Part shown: positions 16,719 to 25,843 of the stretch, one piece after another
Layout: each line of letters starts with the position of its first letter
How positions within the stretch are numbered: position 1 is the stretch's first letter
Assembly: GCF_028368855.1 (NCBI RefSeq)
Contig: NZ_JAQNCY010000004.1
Location: forward strand, 310,001 to 374,000
Length of the DNA stretch: 64,000 nt
Source of the DNA: Leisingera sp. SS27
GTDB lineage: Bacteria > Pseudomonadota > Alphaproteobacteria > Rhodobacterales > Rhodobacteraceae
Direction of reading: 5' to 3'
Program-made: the position numbers and the translations under genes
Notes under the pieces: generated by a model
Database searches by the model: none
The model's input: only the letters and a program-made list of their open reading frames with translations
Told to the model about the DNA's origin: nothing

Positions 16719-18296
16719 ATGGCAAAAATCGCATATATTCTGCTGTGCCATAAAGACCCCGACGCGATCATCCAGCAGGCTGAGCGGCTGACGGCGGCTG
16801 GTGACTGCATGGCGATTCACTTCGACGGGCGGGCGGCTCCGGAGGACTACCAGAGGATCCGGTCGGAGCTTGCGGACAACCCCAACGTCACTTTTGCCAA
16901 AAAGCGGATCAAATGCGGCTGGGGGGAATGGTCGCTGGTAGAGGCCACGCTGCACGCCCTGCGCAGCGCCGTTGAGGAGTTTCCGCGCGCCACCCACTTC
17001 TACATGCTGTCCGGGGACTGCATGGCGGTGAAGACCGCGGAATACGCACACCGGTTCCTTGACGAAAACGACAAGGATTTCATCGAGAGCTTCGATTTCT
17101 TCGAAAGCGACTGGATCAAGACCGGCATGAAGGAGGACCGGCTGATTTACCGGCACTTCTTCAACGAGCGCAAGCACAAGCAGCTGTTCTACTGGAGCCA
17201 CGGCCTGCAGAAACGGCTGGGGCTGCAACGGAGTATCCCGGCCGATATACAGGTCCAGATCGGCAGTCAATGGTGGTGCCTGCGCCGCCGCACCGTTGAA
17301 TGGATCCTGGGCTTCATCCGCAAGCGCCGCGACGTGATGCGCTTTTTCCGGACCACCTGGATTCCGGATGAAACCTTCTTTCAGACCCTGGTGCGCCACC
17401 TCATCCCGGAGGCTGAGATCGAGGCCCGCACCCTCACCTTTCTGATGTTCACCGACTACGGGATGCCGGTGAACTTCTACAATGACCACTATGACCTTCT
17501 GCTCAGCCAGGACTTTCTGTTCGCCCGCAAGATCAGCTCTGACGCCAAGGAGCTGAAGTCACGGCTCGGGCGGCTTTATGCAGCACAGGGGGTGGAGTTC
17601 CAGATCTCCAACGAGGGACGCAGCCTCTACAAGTTCCTCGCACAGCGCGGCCGCGACGGACGCCGCTTTGCGCCGCGGTTCTGGGAGACGGAAAGCACCC
17701 TCGGCCGGGAGCGCGAACTGCTGATCGTGGTCTGCAAGAAATGGCATGTCGCGAAGCGGCTGCTGGAACAGATCCGCCAGGTCACCAACATTCCGGCGAT
17801 CGAATACCTGTTCAACGAGGAGGACACCCCCCTGCCCGACCTCGGCGGGATTCAGGCGGCACTGATGAAACGCACCCGCCACCGCCGGGCGCTGATGCGG
17901 ATGCTGTTCGAATATTACGAGTCCGACCAGCTGATCATCTGCCTGGATCCCGGGGCCATTGAGCTGATGAATGATTTTCATTCAGACCGGTCCTCGACGC
18001 GCTTTCTGCATATCGAATGCGACTTCAGCGACGATTACCTGATTGGCCATGCCCACCGCGTTGGCCTGGCCGGCGAACGCACGCCGCAGCAAACGCTGGA
18101 GCGGCTGCTGCCGACAATCCGCAATGACATCCTGCATGAAAGCGACCGCATCCGCGATGCGGGCTTCAGCCATCTCTACAAGATCCGCGAAGGCAGCACT
18201 CCCGAGGCAAACGCGGGCGAACTCAGCAGCTTCCTGAACCTGACCGAAGAGAAGGCCCGGCAGATTGCCGGGACCGGCTATCTGTTTGCCGACTGA
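16719..18296 (+). CDS. Beta-1,6-N-acetylglucosaminyltransferase-like glycosyltransferase (GT14) with extra C-terminal domain
   Basis: A 525-residue protein. Residues 1 to about 270 match the core-2/I-branching enzyme family (GT14): IAYILLCHKDPDAI at the start, CGWGEWSLVEATLHALRSA, THFYMLSGDCMAVK, QIGSQWWCLRRRTVEWIL and WIPDETFFQTL. The C-terminal half (about 330-525) is a separate domain starting RELLIVVCKKWHVAKRLLEQI, which resembles a nucleotide-binding beta-strand/loop/helix start. Similar fusions are found in Rhodobacteraceae. ATG 16719 begins the conserved region. The divergent sulfotransferase neighbour suggests synthesis of a sulfated, branched glycan. The acceptor and the role of the C-terminal domain are unknown. 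Confidence 0.8.
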   Translation: MAKIAYILLCHKDPDAIIQQAERLTAAGDCMAIHFDGRAAPEDYQRIRSELADNPNVTFAKKRIKCGWGEWSLVEATLHALRSAVEEFPRATHFYMLSGDCMAVKTAEYAHRFLDENDKDFIESFDFFESDWIKTGMKEDRLIYRHFFNERKHKQLFYWSHGLQKRLGLQRSIPADIQVQIGSQWWCLRRRTVEWILGFIRKRRDVMRFFRTTWIPDETFFQTLVRHLIPEAEIEARTLTFLMFTDYGMPVNFYNDHYDLLLSQDFLFARKISSDAKELKSRLGRLYAAQGVEFQISNEGRSLYKFLAQRGRDGRRFAPRFWETESTLGRERELLIVVCKKWHVAKRLLEQIRQVTNIPAIEYLFNEEDTPLPDLGGIQAALMKRTRHRRALMRMLFEYYESDQLIICLDPGAIELMNDFHSDRSSTRFLHIECDFSDDYLIGHAHRVGLAGERTPQQTLERLLPTIRNDILHESDRIRDAGFSHLYKIREGSTPEANAGELSSFLNLTEEKARQIAGTGYLFAD

Positions 18297-18337
18297 CACG
18301 GGGCTCTTGCGCCCCGCATCAAAACTGAAGAGAGTCC

Positions 18338-18787
18338 TTAGTCTTCCAGCGCCTTGATCATGTCGACGCGGGTGCCGTGGCGGCCGCCCTCGAACTCAGT
18401 GCCCAGAAAGGCATCGACGATTTCCAGTGCCAGTCCTTCGCCGACCACACGGGCGCCGATCGACAGCATGTTGGCGTCGTTGTGGGCGCGGATCATCTTG
18501 GCAGAGAACGTGTCGGAGCAGACACCGCAGCGGATGCCCTTCACCTTGTTGGCTGCCATCATGATGCCCTGGCCGGTGCCGCACAGGACAATACCCAGCG
18601 CGCAGCCGCCCGAAGCCACCAGCCGTGCCGCGGCGGCGCCATGCTTGGGGTAATGGGTGCTTTCCGGGGTCTGCGGGCCGATGTCCTCAACCTCCCAGCC
18701 CTGGGCTTCGATATGGGCGGCAACGGCCTTGCGCAGCTCGATGGCGGCGTGGTCGCTGGAAAGGGCAATGCGTTTGCTGGCAGTCAT
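18338..18787 (-). CDS. rpiB: Ribose-5-phosphate isomerase B
   Basis: A 149-residue RpiB/LacAB-type sugar-phosphate isomerase interconverting ribose 5-phosphate and ribulose 5-phosphate. Present are ALSSDHAAIELRK at the N-terminus, the catalytic-cysteine loop LCGTGQGIMMAANK, and the HNDANMLSIGAR phosphate-binding segment. ATG 18787 follows AGGACC; upstream in-frame codons are not family-like. It lies downstream of gbcAB on the same strand with 140 nt between, so it is probably a separate unit. Some homologues act on other pentose or tetrose phosphates. Confidence 0.93.
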   Translation of the reverse strand: MTASKRIALSSDHAAIELRKAVAAHIEAQGWEVEDIGPQTPESTHYPKHGAAAARLVASGGCALGIVLCGTGQGIMMAANKVKGIRCGVCSDTFSAKMIRAHNDANMLSIGARVVGEGLALEIVDAFLGTEFEGGRHGTRVDMIKALED

Positions 18788-18927
18788 GGTCTGATGGTCC
18801 TGTGTCGCAACGGGGGTATGAGGCTTGGCCCCGTGTTGACCAAGGGACGGGCGCGGCGTCAATCCCTTTATCGCCGCAGGCCCGGACCAGAAGGGAGCGG
18901 AGGGCCCTCAGGAGGCCCTCCGTCAGA

Positions 18928-20013
18928 TCAGATGTCCACTTCGACACGGCCAATCGGGTTGGAGCAGCAGGCCAGAATATACCCTGCCTCGATGTCCTCT
19001 TCCGAGATGCCGCCATTGTGGACCATATGCACGTCGCCTGCGGTCTTCTTGACCTTGCAGGTGCCGCAGATGCCGAAGGTACAGCCTGACGGGATGTTGA
19101 GGCCCGACGCCTTGGCCACGGCCAGTACGGTGTCGGTCTCGGTGCAGGCGGAGGTGACGCCCGACGCGGCAAAGCTGATCTCCGCCGCCGCGGTCTCCTC
19201 TGGAACCACATCGTCCAGCTCAGGCGCATCGGCCTCAGTCTCCACCGGCGCGCCAAAGCTTTCCTGGTTGTAGTTCTCCATGTCAAAGCCAAGGCCGTTC
19301 AGCATGTCGCGCACGGCCTGCATGAACGGCTCCGGCCCGCAGCAGTAGACCTCGCGCTCCAGATAGTCGCCGGCGATCAGACCCAGCATGATCTGGTTCA
19401 GCTGCCCGCGGTAGCCGGTCCAAACCTGATAGGAGTCGTCCTCTTCCACCACGAAATGCAGCTTGATCCCCGGCACCCGCGCCGCCATGCCTTCCAGCTG
19501 GCGCCGGGCGATGATCTCGCTCGGGCGCTTGGCGCAGTTGATGAAACAGACGTCCGGCGATTGGCCGCGGTCGAACAGGTACTGGGTCATCGACAGGCTT
19601 GGCGTGATGCCGGAGCCTGCGGAGATGAACAGGAACTTGCCGTTCGGCCGTTTCGGCAGGGTGAACACGCCTGCCGGGCCAGAGGCCCTGAGGAACATGC
19701 CCGGTTTCAGATTGTCCAGCATCCAGCGGGTGCCGATGCTGTCGGCCTGCGCCTTCACCGTCACCGAGATCGACAAGGGCCGCGAGGGCGAGGAACTGAT
19801 GGTGTAGGTCCGCCAGACGGTGCCGCCCGGCACCGGCAGCTCCAGCGTCAGGAACTGGCCCGGCTGGTATTTGAACCACGCGCCGGACGGCGCGCGGAAG
19901 CTGAAGGTGGCGGTGTTCGGCGCTTCCGGCACGACAGAGACGCATTCCAGCATCTCGTCGTCCTTCCACGCCAGGGTCTCGTCCAGCGTCTCAAAGTTTG
20001 CCTGCAGTCCCAT
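18928..20013 (-). CDS. gbcB: Glycine betaine monooxygenase reductase subunit (GbcB-like)
   Basis: A 361-residue flavin/iron-sulfur reductase that passes electrons from NAD(P)H to the Rieske oxygenase GbcA. The FAD domain shows WRTYTISSSPS, the NAD-binding domain SAGSGITPSLSMTQYL and VYCCGPEPFMQAV, and the C-terminal plant-type [2Fe-2S] ferredoxin domain CTFGICGTCKVKK with a final Cys in ILACCSNP. The order FAD-NAD-2Fe2S matches GbcB. It starts 4 nt after the gbcA stop, so the two are one operon under the same cobalamin riboswitch. A reductase for another quaternary-amine monooxygenase is a less likely alternative. Confidence 0.88.
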   Translation of the reverse strand: MGLQANFETLDETLAWKDDEMLECVSVVPEAPNTATFSFRAPSGAWFKYQPGQFLTLELPVPGGTVWRTYTISSSPSRPLSISVTVKAQADSIGTRWMLDNLKPGMFLRASGPAGVFTLPKRPNGKFLFISAGSGITPSLSMTQYLFDRGQSPDVCFINCAKRPSEIIARRQLEGMAARVPGIKLHFVVEEDDSYQVWTGYRGQLNQIMLGLIAGDYLEREVYCCGPEPFMQAVRDMLNGLGFDMENYNQESFGAPVETEADAPELDDVVPEETAAAEISFAASGVTSACTETDTVLAVAKASGLNIPSGCTFGICGTCKVKKTAGDVHMVHNGGISEEDIEAGYILACCSNPIGRVEVDI

Positions 20014-20017
20014 GCCG

Positions 20018-21785
<1,768 letters not shown>

Positions 21786-21810
21786 TTTAACTATATGCCG
21801 TACAGTTAAA
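21786..21810. promoter_or_regulatory. Inverted repeat operator upstream of the DHFR-like/TetR operon
   Basis: Perfect 7-bp arms TTTAACT (21786-21792) and AGTTAAA (21804-21810) are separated by 11 bp, 20 bp upstream of the first gene of a DHFR-like/TetR pair. TetR proteins often autoregulate through such sites, so this is the likely operator. Confidence 0.65.
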
Positions 21811-21829
21811 TGGTACACAGGAGAATCCG

Positions 21830-22366
21830 ATGACCACCGGCCACGTCTTCATCGCCACCAGCCTCGACGGCTTTGTGGCCCGCCAGGACCATTCGCTGGA
21901 CTGGCTGCTCAAACAGCCCGATGCCGAAGATGACGATGGCGGTTTCGCGGCCTTCATGGACAGTGTCGACGGGCTGGTCATGGGGTCGGGCTCATTCCGG
22001 ACTGTGCTGGGGTTCGGCCAATGGGCCTACACCAAGCCGGTTATTGTCCTCAGCAGCAGCCTGACCGGACAGGACATTCCCGAGGAGCTGAAGGACAAGG
22101 TACGCCTCAGCAGCGCCGCACCCGCAGATCTTATGCAGGAGCTTCAAGAAGAGGGCTGGACCCGCGCCTATGTCGACGGCGGCCGGATGGTGCAGTCCTT
22201 CCTGCGCCAGGGGCTGATCGCCGATCTGACCATCACAACGGTCCCGATCCTGATCGGCAGCGGCATTCCCCTGTTCGGCAGCCTGGACCGGGACATCGAC
22301 CTCCAGGTGGACAGCTCCCGCATCCTGCCCACCGGCATGATCCAGACCACGTTCAGGGTGGCCTGA
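21830..22366 (+). CDS. Dihydrofolate reductase-like (RibD C-terminal domain) protein
   Basis: A 178-residue protein of the DHFR/RibD-C superfamily of NADPH-dependent reductases. Visible features are the start VFIATSLDGFVARQDHSLDWL, VDGLVMGSGSFRTVL, VDGGRMVQSFLRQGLIADLTITTVPILIGSGIPLF. Members of this YyaP/YwjB-like group are rarely true dihydrofolate reductases. ATG 21830 follows AGGAGA. The gene overlaps or abuts a TetR regulator and is preceded by a palindromic operator, so it is probably inducible by an unknown small molecule. Confidence 0.85.
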   Translation: MTTGHVFIATSLDGFVARQDHSLDWLLKQPDAEDDDGGFAAFMDSVDGLVMGSGSFRTVLGFGQWAYTKPVIVLSSSLTGQDIPEELKDKVRLSSAAPADLMQELQEEGWTRAYVDGGRMVQSFLRQGLIADLTITTVPILIGSGIPLFGSLDRDIDLQVDSSRILPTGMIQTTFRVA

Positions 22367-22381
22367 CCATTGCCTCCGCGC

Positions 22382-22921
22382 ATGGGGCGCCCTCCCAAGG
22401 GCAGCCGGATCCTCAGCAAGGATGATGTCCTGAAAAAGGCCCTGCAGCTGCTCGACGAGGGCGGCAGTAAGGCCTTGACGTACAAGGCACTGGCAGCGGC
22501 GCTTGGCGTCACCCCAATGGCGGTTGCCCATCACGCCGGCACAAGGGATGAGATGATCGCAAGCCTCGTGGCCATTGCGTTTGAAGGATCAGACACCCCG
22601 TCAAAGGCAGCAACGCCTAAACTGCGGCTGCGCGACCTGCTGACCCGCTACTGCGCCCAGGTGACCCGGCACCCGGAGCTGGCGAAATGCATCCTGGAGA
22701 ATCCGGCCCTGATCGGCCCCTCCCTGACAAGGCTGACGCAGCTCATCGAGGCGGAAATTGCAGCCGCAGGCGTAACCGGTGCAGAGGCCCGCACCCTTCT
22801 CTGCCTGCTGGTGGATTACACACACGGCTTCGCCTTTGCCGCCGCCGCAGCGCCAGGCGGAGCACTGTCACCTGACGATTTCATCCCGGCGCTGGACTGG
22901 GTGCTGGACCGCATTGAATAA
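22382..22921 (+). CDS. TetR-family transcriptional regulator
   Basis: A 179-residue TetR regulator: an N-terminal helix-turn-helix (LSKDDVLKKALQLLDEGGSKALTYKALAAALGVTPMAVAHHAGTRDE, about residues 12-57) and a helical ligand-binding domain. ATG 22382 gives the family-like start MGRPPKGSRIL, but an in-frame TTG at 22370 has a better-spaced GGGTGG and could be the true start. It follows the DHFR-like gene by a few bases, so it is the second gene of an operon probably autoregulated at the palindrome upstream of that gene. The ligand is unknown. Confidence 0.85.
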   Translation: MGRPPKGSRILSKDDVLKKALQLLDEGGSKALTYKALAAALGVTPMAVAHHAGTRDEMIASLVAIAFEGSDTPSKAATPKLRLRDLLTRYCAQVTRHPELAKCILENPALIGPSLTRLTQLIEAEIAAAGVTGAEARTLLCLLVDYTHGFAFAAAAAPGGALSPDDFIPALDWVLDRIE

Positions 22922-22948
22922 AGAAACGCGGGCCCGTTCAGGCCCGCG
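22918..22948 (-). terminator. Terminator of the eight-gene AAA+ operon
   Basis: 8-bp stem CGCGGGCC / GGCCCGCG (22927-22934 and 22941-22948). Read on the minus strand it is followed by TTTCTTTATT. It lies 45 nt after the DUF1523 stop and overlaps the 3' end of the convergent tetR gene. Confidence 0.75.
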
Positions 22949-22992
22949 CATCCGCGTGTGTCTTGCAGAGCCGCCGATCCAGCGGCCCCTCC

Positions 22993-23637
22993 TCACTTTG
23001 ACTTCCAGGTATCCAGCCAGCGGCGGAACCGGCCCTTGCGCTCGGCAATCGCATCCCCCGCCGCATAGAGGCTGTCCTCGGCGCTTTCGATCATCGGGTC
23101 GATCCGCGCCCGGCGGAACCGGCGCCAGCGCACATAGATCGCCCACAACAGTGCCGCCAGAAGCACCAGGAAGATGATCGAGAACCAGTTCACCGGCTTG
23201 TCCTCCGGCCCCGTCACCGGCTTGATCGTCACCGCGTTGGGGAAGATCGACAGAAACTCGTTGCGCCAGCCGTAATGCATCACCGCCACCCACTCCGGGT
23301 TCGCCTTGGTCGAGATGCTGTCATTGGCGTCCGTATAGAGGTTCGCGGTGTCGAACTTGAAATAAGGCGGCCAGCTCCAGCCGGTATCCTCGTTCCGGTA
23401 AACCATGTTGCGGCCGTTGGCGCGCACCGCCTGGATGAACTGCACATCGCGGTTGATCAGCTGCGCCGACTGGTCGTCGGGCTTGGACCAGAAAACCCGC
23501 GTCCAGTCGTTCAGCTCCTGCCGTTCCTCGTAGGTGTTGACGATCCGCACCACGTCATACTGCGGCAGCGTGTAATGCAGGAAGGCGCCGAACAGCACCC
23601 AGAAGGTAATCAGGAAAGCCCATTTGATGAAACGCAT
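22993..23637 (-). CDS. DUF1523 family membrane protein
   Basis: A 214-residue protein matching the DUF1523 family of Rhodobacteraceae: an N-terminal membrane helix (WAFLITFWVLFGAFLHYTLPQ), the conserved VRIVNTYEER, NRDVQFIQAV, MVYRNEDTGWSWPPYFKFDT and AVMHYGWRNEFLSIFPNAV segments, then a second helix (WFSIIFLVLLAALLWAIYV) and a basic cytoplasmic tail. The large middle loop (about 30-170) should be periplasmic. ATG 23637 has GAGG upstream; a GTG at 23652 overlaps the previous stop. It is the last gene of the eight-gene AAA+ operon. The function is unknown. Confidence 0.85.
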   Translation of the reverse strand: MRFIKWAFLITFWVLFGAFLHYTLPQYDVVRIVNTYEERQELNDWTRVFWSKPDDQSAQLINRDVQFIQAVRANGRNMVYRNEDTGWSWPPYFKFDTANLYTDANDSISTKANPEWVAVMHYGWRNEFLSIFPNAVTIKPVTGPEDKPVNWFSIIFLVLLAALLWAIYVRWRRFRRARIDPMIESAEDSLYAAGDAIAERKGRFRRWLDTWKSK

Positions 23638-23648
23638 GGGGGTGGACC

Positions 23649-23915
23649 TCACATGAAGTTAATGACGTAGATCAGGAGCGCCAGCGCCCCCAGCGGGATG
23701 ATGTAGACCAAGAGGATCAGCTTGCGCCGGAACGAGTTGTCGTATTGTTTCAGCCCCCGCTGGATGAAGGCCGCGCGGTCGCCGGTCAACCCCTTCTCTT
23801 TCCAGCGCCGCTTCAGCTTCAGCCGCCGCATCTCGCGCGAGTAGAGCGACACCGCGGCATAGACCACGGTCAGCACCACCAAGAGGATCAGGATCAGGCG
23901 GATAAAGCCGAACAT
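23649..23915 (-). CDS. Small two-helix membrane protein in the AAA+ operon
   Basis: An 88-residue protein with two membrane helices (residues 2-24 and 65-87) connected by a basic amphipathic loop (SREMRRLKLKRRWKEKGLTGDRAAFIQRGLKQYDNSFRRK). The layout predicts a hairpin with the basic loop in the cytoplasm. It begins 1 nt after the DUF6638 stop and ends by overlapping the possible GTG start of the DUF1523 gene, so it is tightly coupled to both. No family name is recognised. It could anchor the ATPase complex to the membrane, which is inference. Confidence 0.8.
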   Translation of the reverse strand: MFGFIRLILILLVVLTVVYAAVSLYSREMRRLKLKRRWKEKGLTGDRAAFIQRGLKQYDNSFRRKLILLVYIIPLGALALLIYVINFM

Positions 23916-23916
23916 C

Positions 23917-25278
23917 TCAGCGCCCCCTCACCCGGTTCACAGCCCCCCAGGGGCCGACCCGGTCAACCACCGCCTTGCGCCGGTTCCGCGGCAGCCGGGG
24001 CATCCGTCCCTCCATGTCCGGCTCATGCCCGAACAGTGCGGCGCGCGCGCCGGCCTTGTCCACCGCATATTCCCGCGCCAGAAACTCCGCTGCATAGGCC
24101 TTCTTGGTCTCCGGCCAGCCGCGGTACCGGCGGTAAAATTCTTCCTTGTGGCAGATGAACATCTGGCGGAAGTCATGCGGGCACAGCTCTGCCAGCAGCA
24201 TGTTGACCAGATCGCGGCAAGGCGTGTCCGACGCCCGCAGGGAATAGAAATAGGCCGGATGGTCCGAGCTGATCCGCGGCCACTTGCCGCCGCCCTCGGC
24301 CCAGCGCACCAGCGCCGCCAGCCCCTCGAACTCCTCCGGCAGTTCCTCCGCATGCCGCGCCGCCAGCCGCCGCAGGTCCGACCGCGACAAGCCGGTCAGA
24401 TCCCGGCCCTTCTCTGTCAAAACCGAAACCGCCAGGAACCCCATCTTCTGCCGCAGGATCGCCGCGCCATCGACGCCGCGCGCCCGGATCACCGGCTCAG
24501 CCAGCCCATTCAGCTCCAGGAACTTGGCAATCGCATTGCGCTGGCTCAGGTCAAAGACGCGATCCAGCGGCACCCCCTCGGGCTTTGCCCCGCTGGCAAT
24601 CACCGCCGGATGCTCCAGCCCCTGAAACACATACAACCCGCCGAAATGCGCGGTCCAGAAATTACCCTGCTCAAAGACCTCATGCTCCAGATGCACCGGA
24701 TTGCGGGTCACATCGCCGGTCTGTTCCGCCGTTGCGATCATCTCAGCAATCAGCCCATCATCAAACCAGGCATCTTCGCCGGTCTTGAACCGCTCCACCA
24801 GCTCCGCCAGACGGTCCGCGTGACGCAGCGTGCCGCGGGTGGTGTCCGCCTCGATCCGCACCTGATGGATGTCGAACAGCTTGGCCGGAGAGGACACCTC
24901 AAACACCGAATTCACCAACTCGCCCGCAACCGCATCGGTCGCGGTCAGCGCAAACAGCTGGCGTTCATTGACCTCAATAAACCGTCGCAGGATGTCCCGG
25001 CTGGTGGAGAATTTCACGTGAAGCAGCGGGCAGCGCTTCTGCTCGGTCGACAGCAGAATGAACTGCCGGTTCACGCCCGCATGGTTCAGATAGTGATCAT
25101 CCCCCAGCTCATCGCCGATTTCGGGCGAAAAGCCCGAGATATCGACGTGAAAATCCGTAAGGGCCGTGGTCTTGCCGGTCAGATGCTTCAGCGCGCGGTT
25201 ATAGCGCTCCGCCAGCGCGGGCGAGGCCACATGGAAGAGATTGCCGAACATCAGGCCATACTGGATGAGGCGTTTCAT
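23917..25278 (-). CDS. DUF6638 family protein
   Basis: A 453-residue soluble protein without signal peptide or membrane helices. It resembles the DUF6638 family of Rhodobacteraceae (FGNLFHVASPALAERYNRALKHLTGKTTALTDFHVDISGFSPEIGDELGDD, QFILLSTEQKRCPLLHVKFSTSR, ATDAVAGELVNSVFEV). No catalytic signature is evident. ATG 25278 has AGGAGGACAG upstream. It lies sixth in the AAA+ operon, after a palindromic repeat and before two small membrane-protein genes. The strict co-location with the MoxR-like ATPase suggests a substrate or adaptor role, but the function is unknown. Confidence 0.82.
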   Translation of the reverse strand: MKRLIQYGLMFGNLFHVASPALAERYNRALKHLTGKTTALTDFHVDISGFSPEIGDELGDDHYLNHAGVNRQFILLSTEQKRCPLLHVKFSTSRDILRRFIEVNERQLFALTATDAVAGELVNSVFEVSSPAKLFDIHQVRIEADTTRGTLRHADRLAELVERFKTGEDAWFDDGLIAEMIATAEQTGDVTRNPVHLEHEVFEQGNFWTAHFGGLYVFQGLEHPAVIASGAKPEGVPLDRVFDLSQRNAIAKFLELNGLAEPVIRARGVDGAAILRQKMGFLAVSVLTEKGRDLTGLSRSDLRRLAARHAEELPEEFEGLAALVRWAEGGGKWPRISSDHPAYFYSLRASDTPCRDLVNMLLAELCPHDFRQMFICHKEEFYRRYRGWPETKKAYAAEFLAREYAVDKAGARAALFGHEPDMEGRMPRLPRNRRKAVVDRVGPWGAVNRVRGR

Positions 25279-25340
25279 ACTGTCCTCCTGTGTGCATCAC
25301 GAAAGTGGCGCATTTGTTGTGAGAACGGCTGCACAATTTC

Positions 25341-25440
25341 CCCGCCCGAGTCGCTTGCGGCTCGGGCAGCGCCCGTCCGCCCCGTCAAACCGCAGGTTTG
25401 CCTCCGGCAAAACGGGCAGGCGCTCCGCTTCCGCCCACGG
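25341..25440. repeat. About 100-bp palindromic repeat, copy A (family 3)
   Basis: The segment 25352-25383 matches 29029-29060 at 29 of 32 positions, and the 3' part 25414-25440 resembles 29064-29090. It contains an internal hairpin (CCGAG...CTCGG around GCTTGCGG) and CGCCCG/CGGGC arms. Both copies lie between genes of the same operon. Confidence 0.7.
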
Positions 25441-25474
25441 ACATGTTCTGCCCCGTTGTTTTGCTCAACACTCA

Positions 25475-25840
25475 TCAGGCCTTCTCCTGCACCCGTGCAC
25501 GGGTGAATGATCGTCTGCCCAGGAACCAAGCCGCACCAAAAACGAGCGCTGAGATTGGAACCAGCACAACACACGATGCTGCCGTTCCGGCTGCCGCAAA
25601 CTGCAAATACTCAAAGGCGCTAACTGGACCAGGAGACAAGCCAGGCAAAAAGGCAATGCCAGCTAGACCATAGGCCGCAAAGCAAATGATCCCGGCTGTC
25701 AATAGTGTAAAGCCTGCTGCCCGCCACCAAACCCTCTCCTTGTTCCCAACTCTGTCGCCGTTGACCCACGCGGCTGGAAGGGTAAAGAGCGCGGCAAAAA
25801 CCGTCACCACAATTCCGAGATATAAGAGAGCAATCCCCAA
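25475..25840 (-). CDS. Small polytopic membrane protein in the AAA+ operon
   Basis: A 121-residue protein with three membrane helices (about 3-24, 42-63 and 82-107) and a short basic C-terminus (GRRSFTRARVQEKA). It starts 3 nt after the stop of the AAA+ ATPase gene, which supports it as a real co-translated gene. Its base composition is somewhat less GC-rich than its neighbours. No family is recognised. Repeat copy A follows it. Confidence 0.65.
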   Translation of the reverse strand: MGIALLYLGIVVTVFAALFTLPAAWVNGDRVGNKERVWWRAAGFTLLTAGIICFAAYGLAGIAFLPGLSPGPVSAFEYLQFAAAGTAASCVVLVPISALVFGAAWFLGRRSFTRARVQEKA

Positions 25841-25843
25841 CGG

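Noticed and set aside
18298-18320. Hairpin between the glycosyltransferase and rpiB genes as a terminator
   Set aside because: A GGGGC/GCCCC stem is present, but there is no T-tract on either strand.
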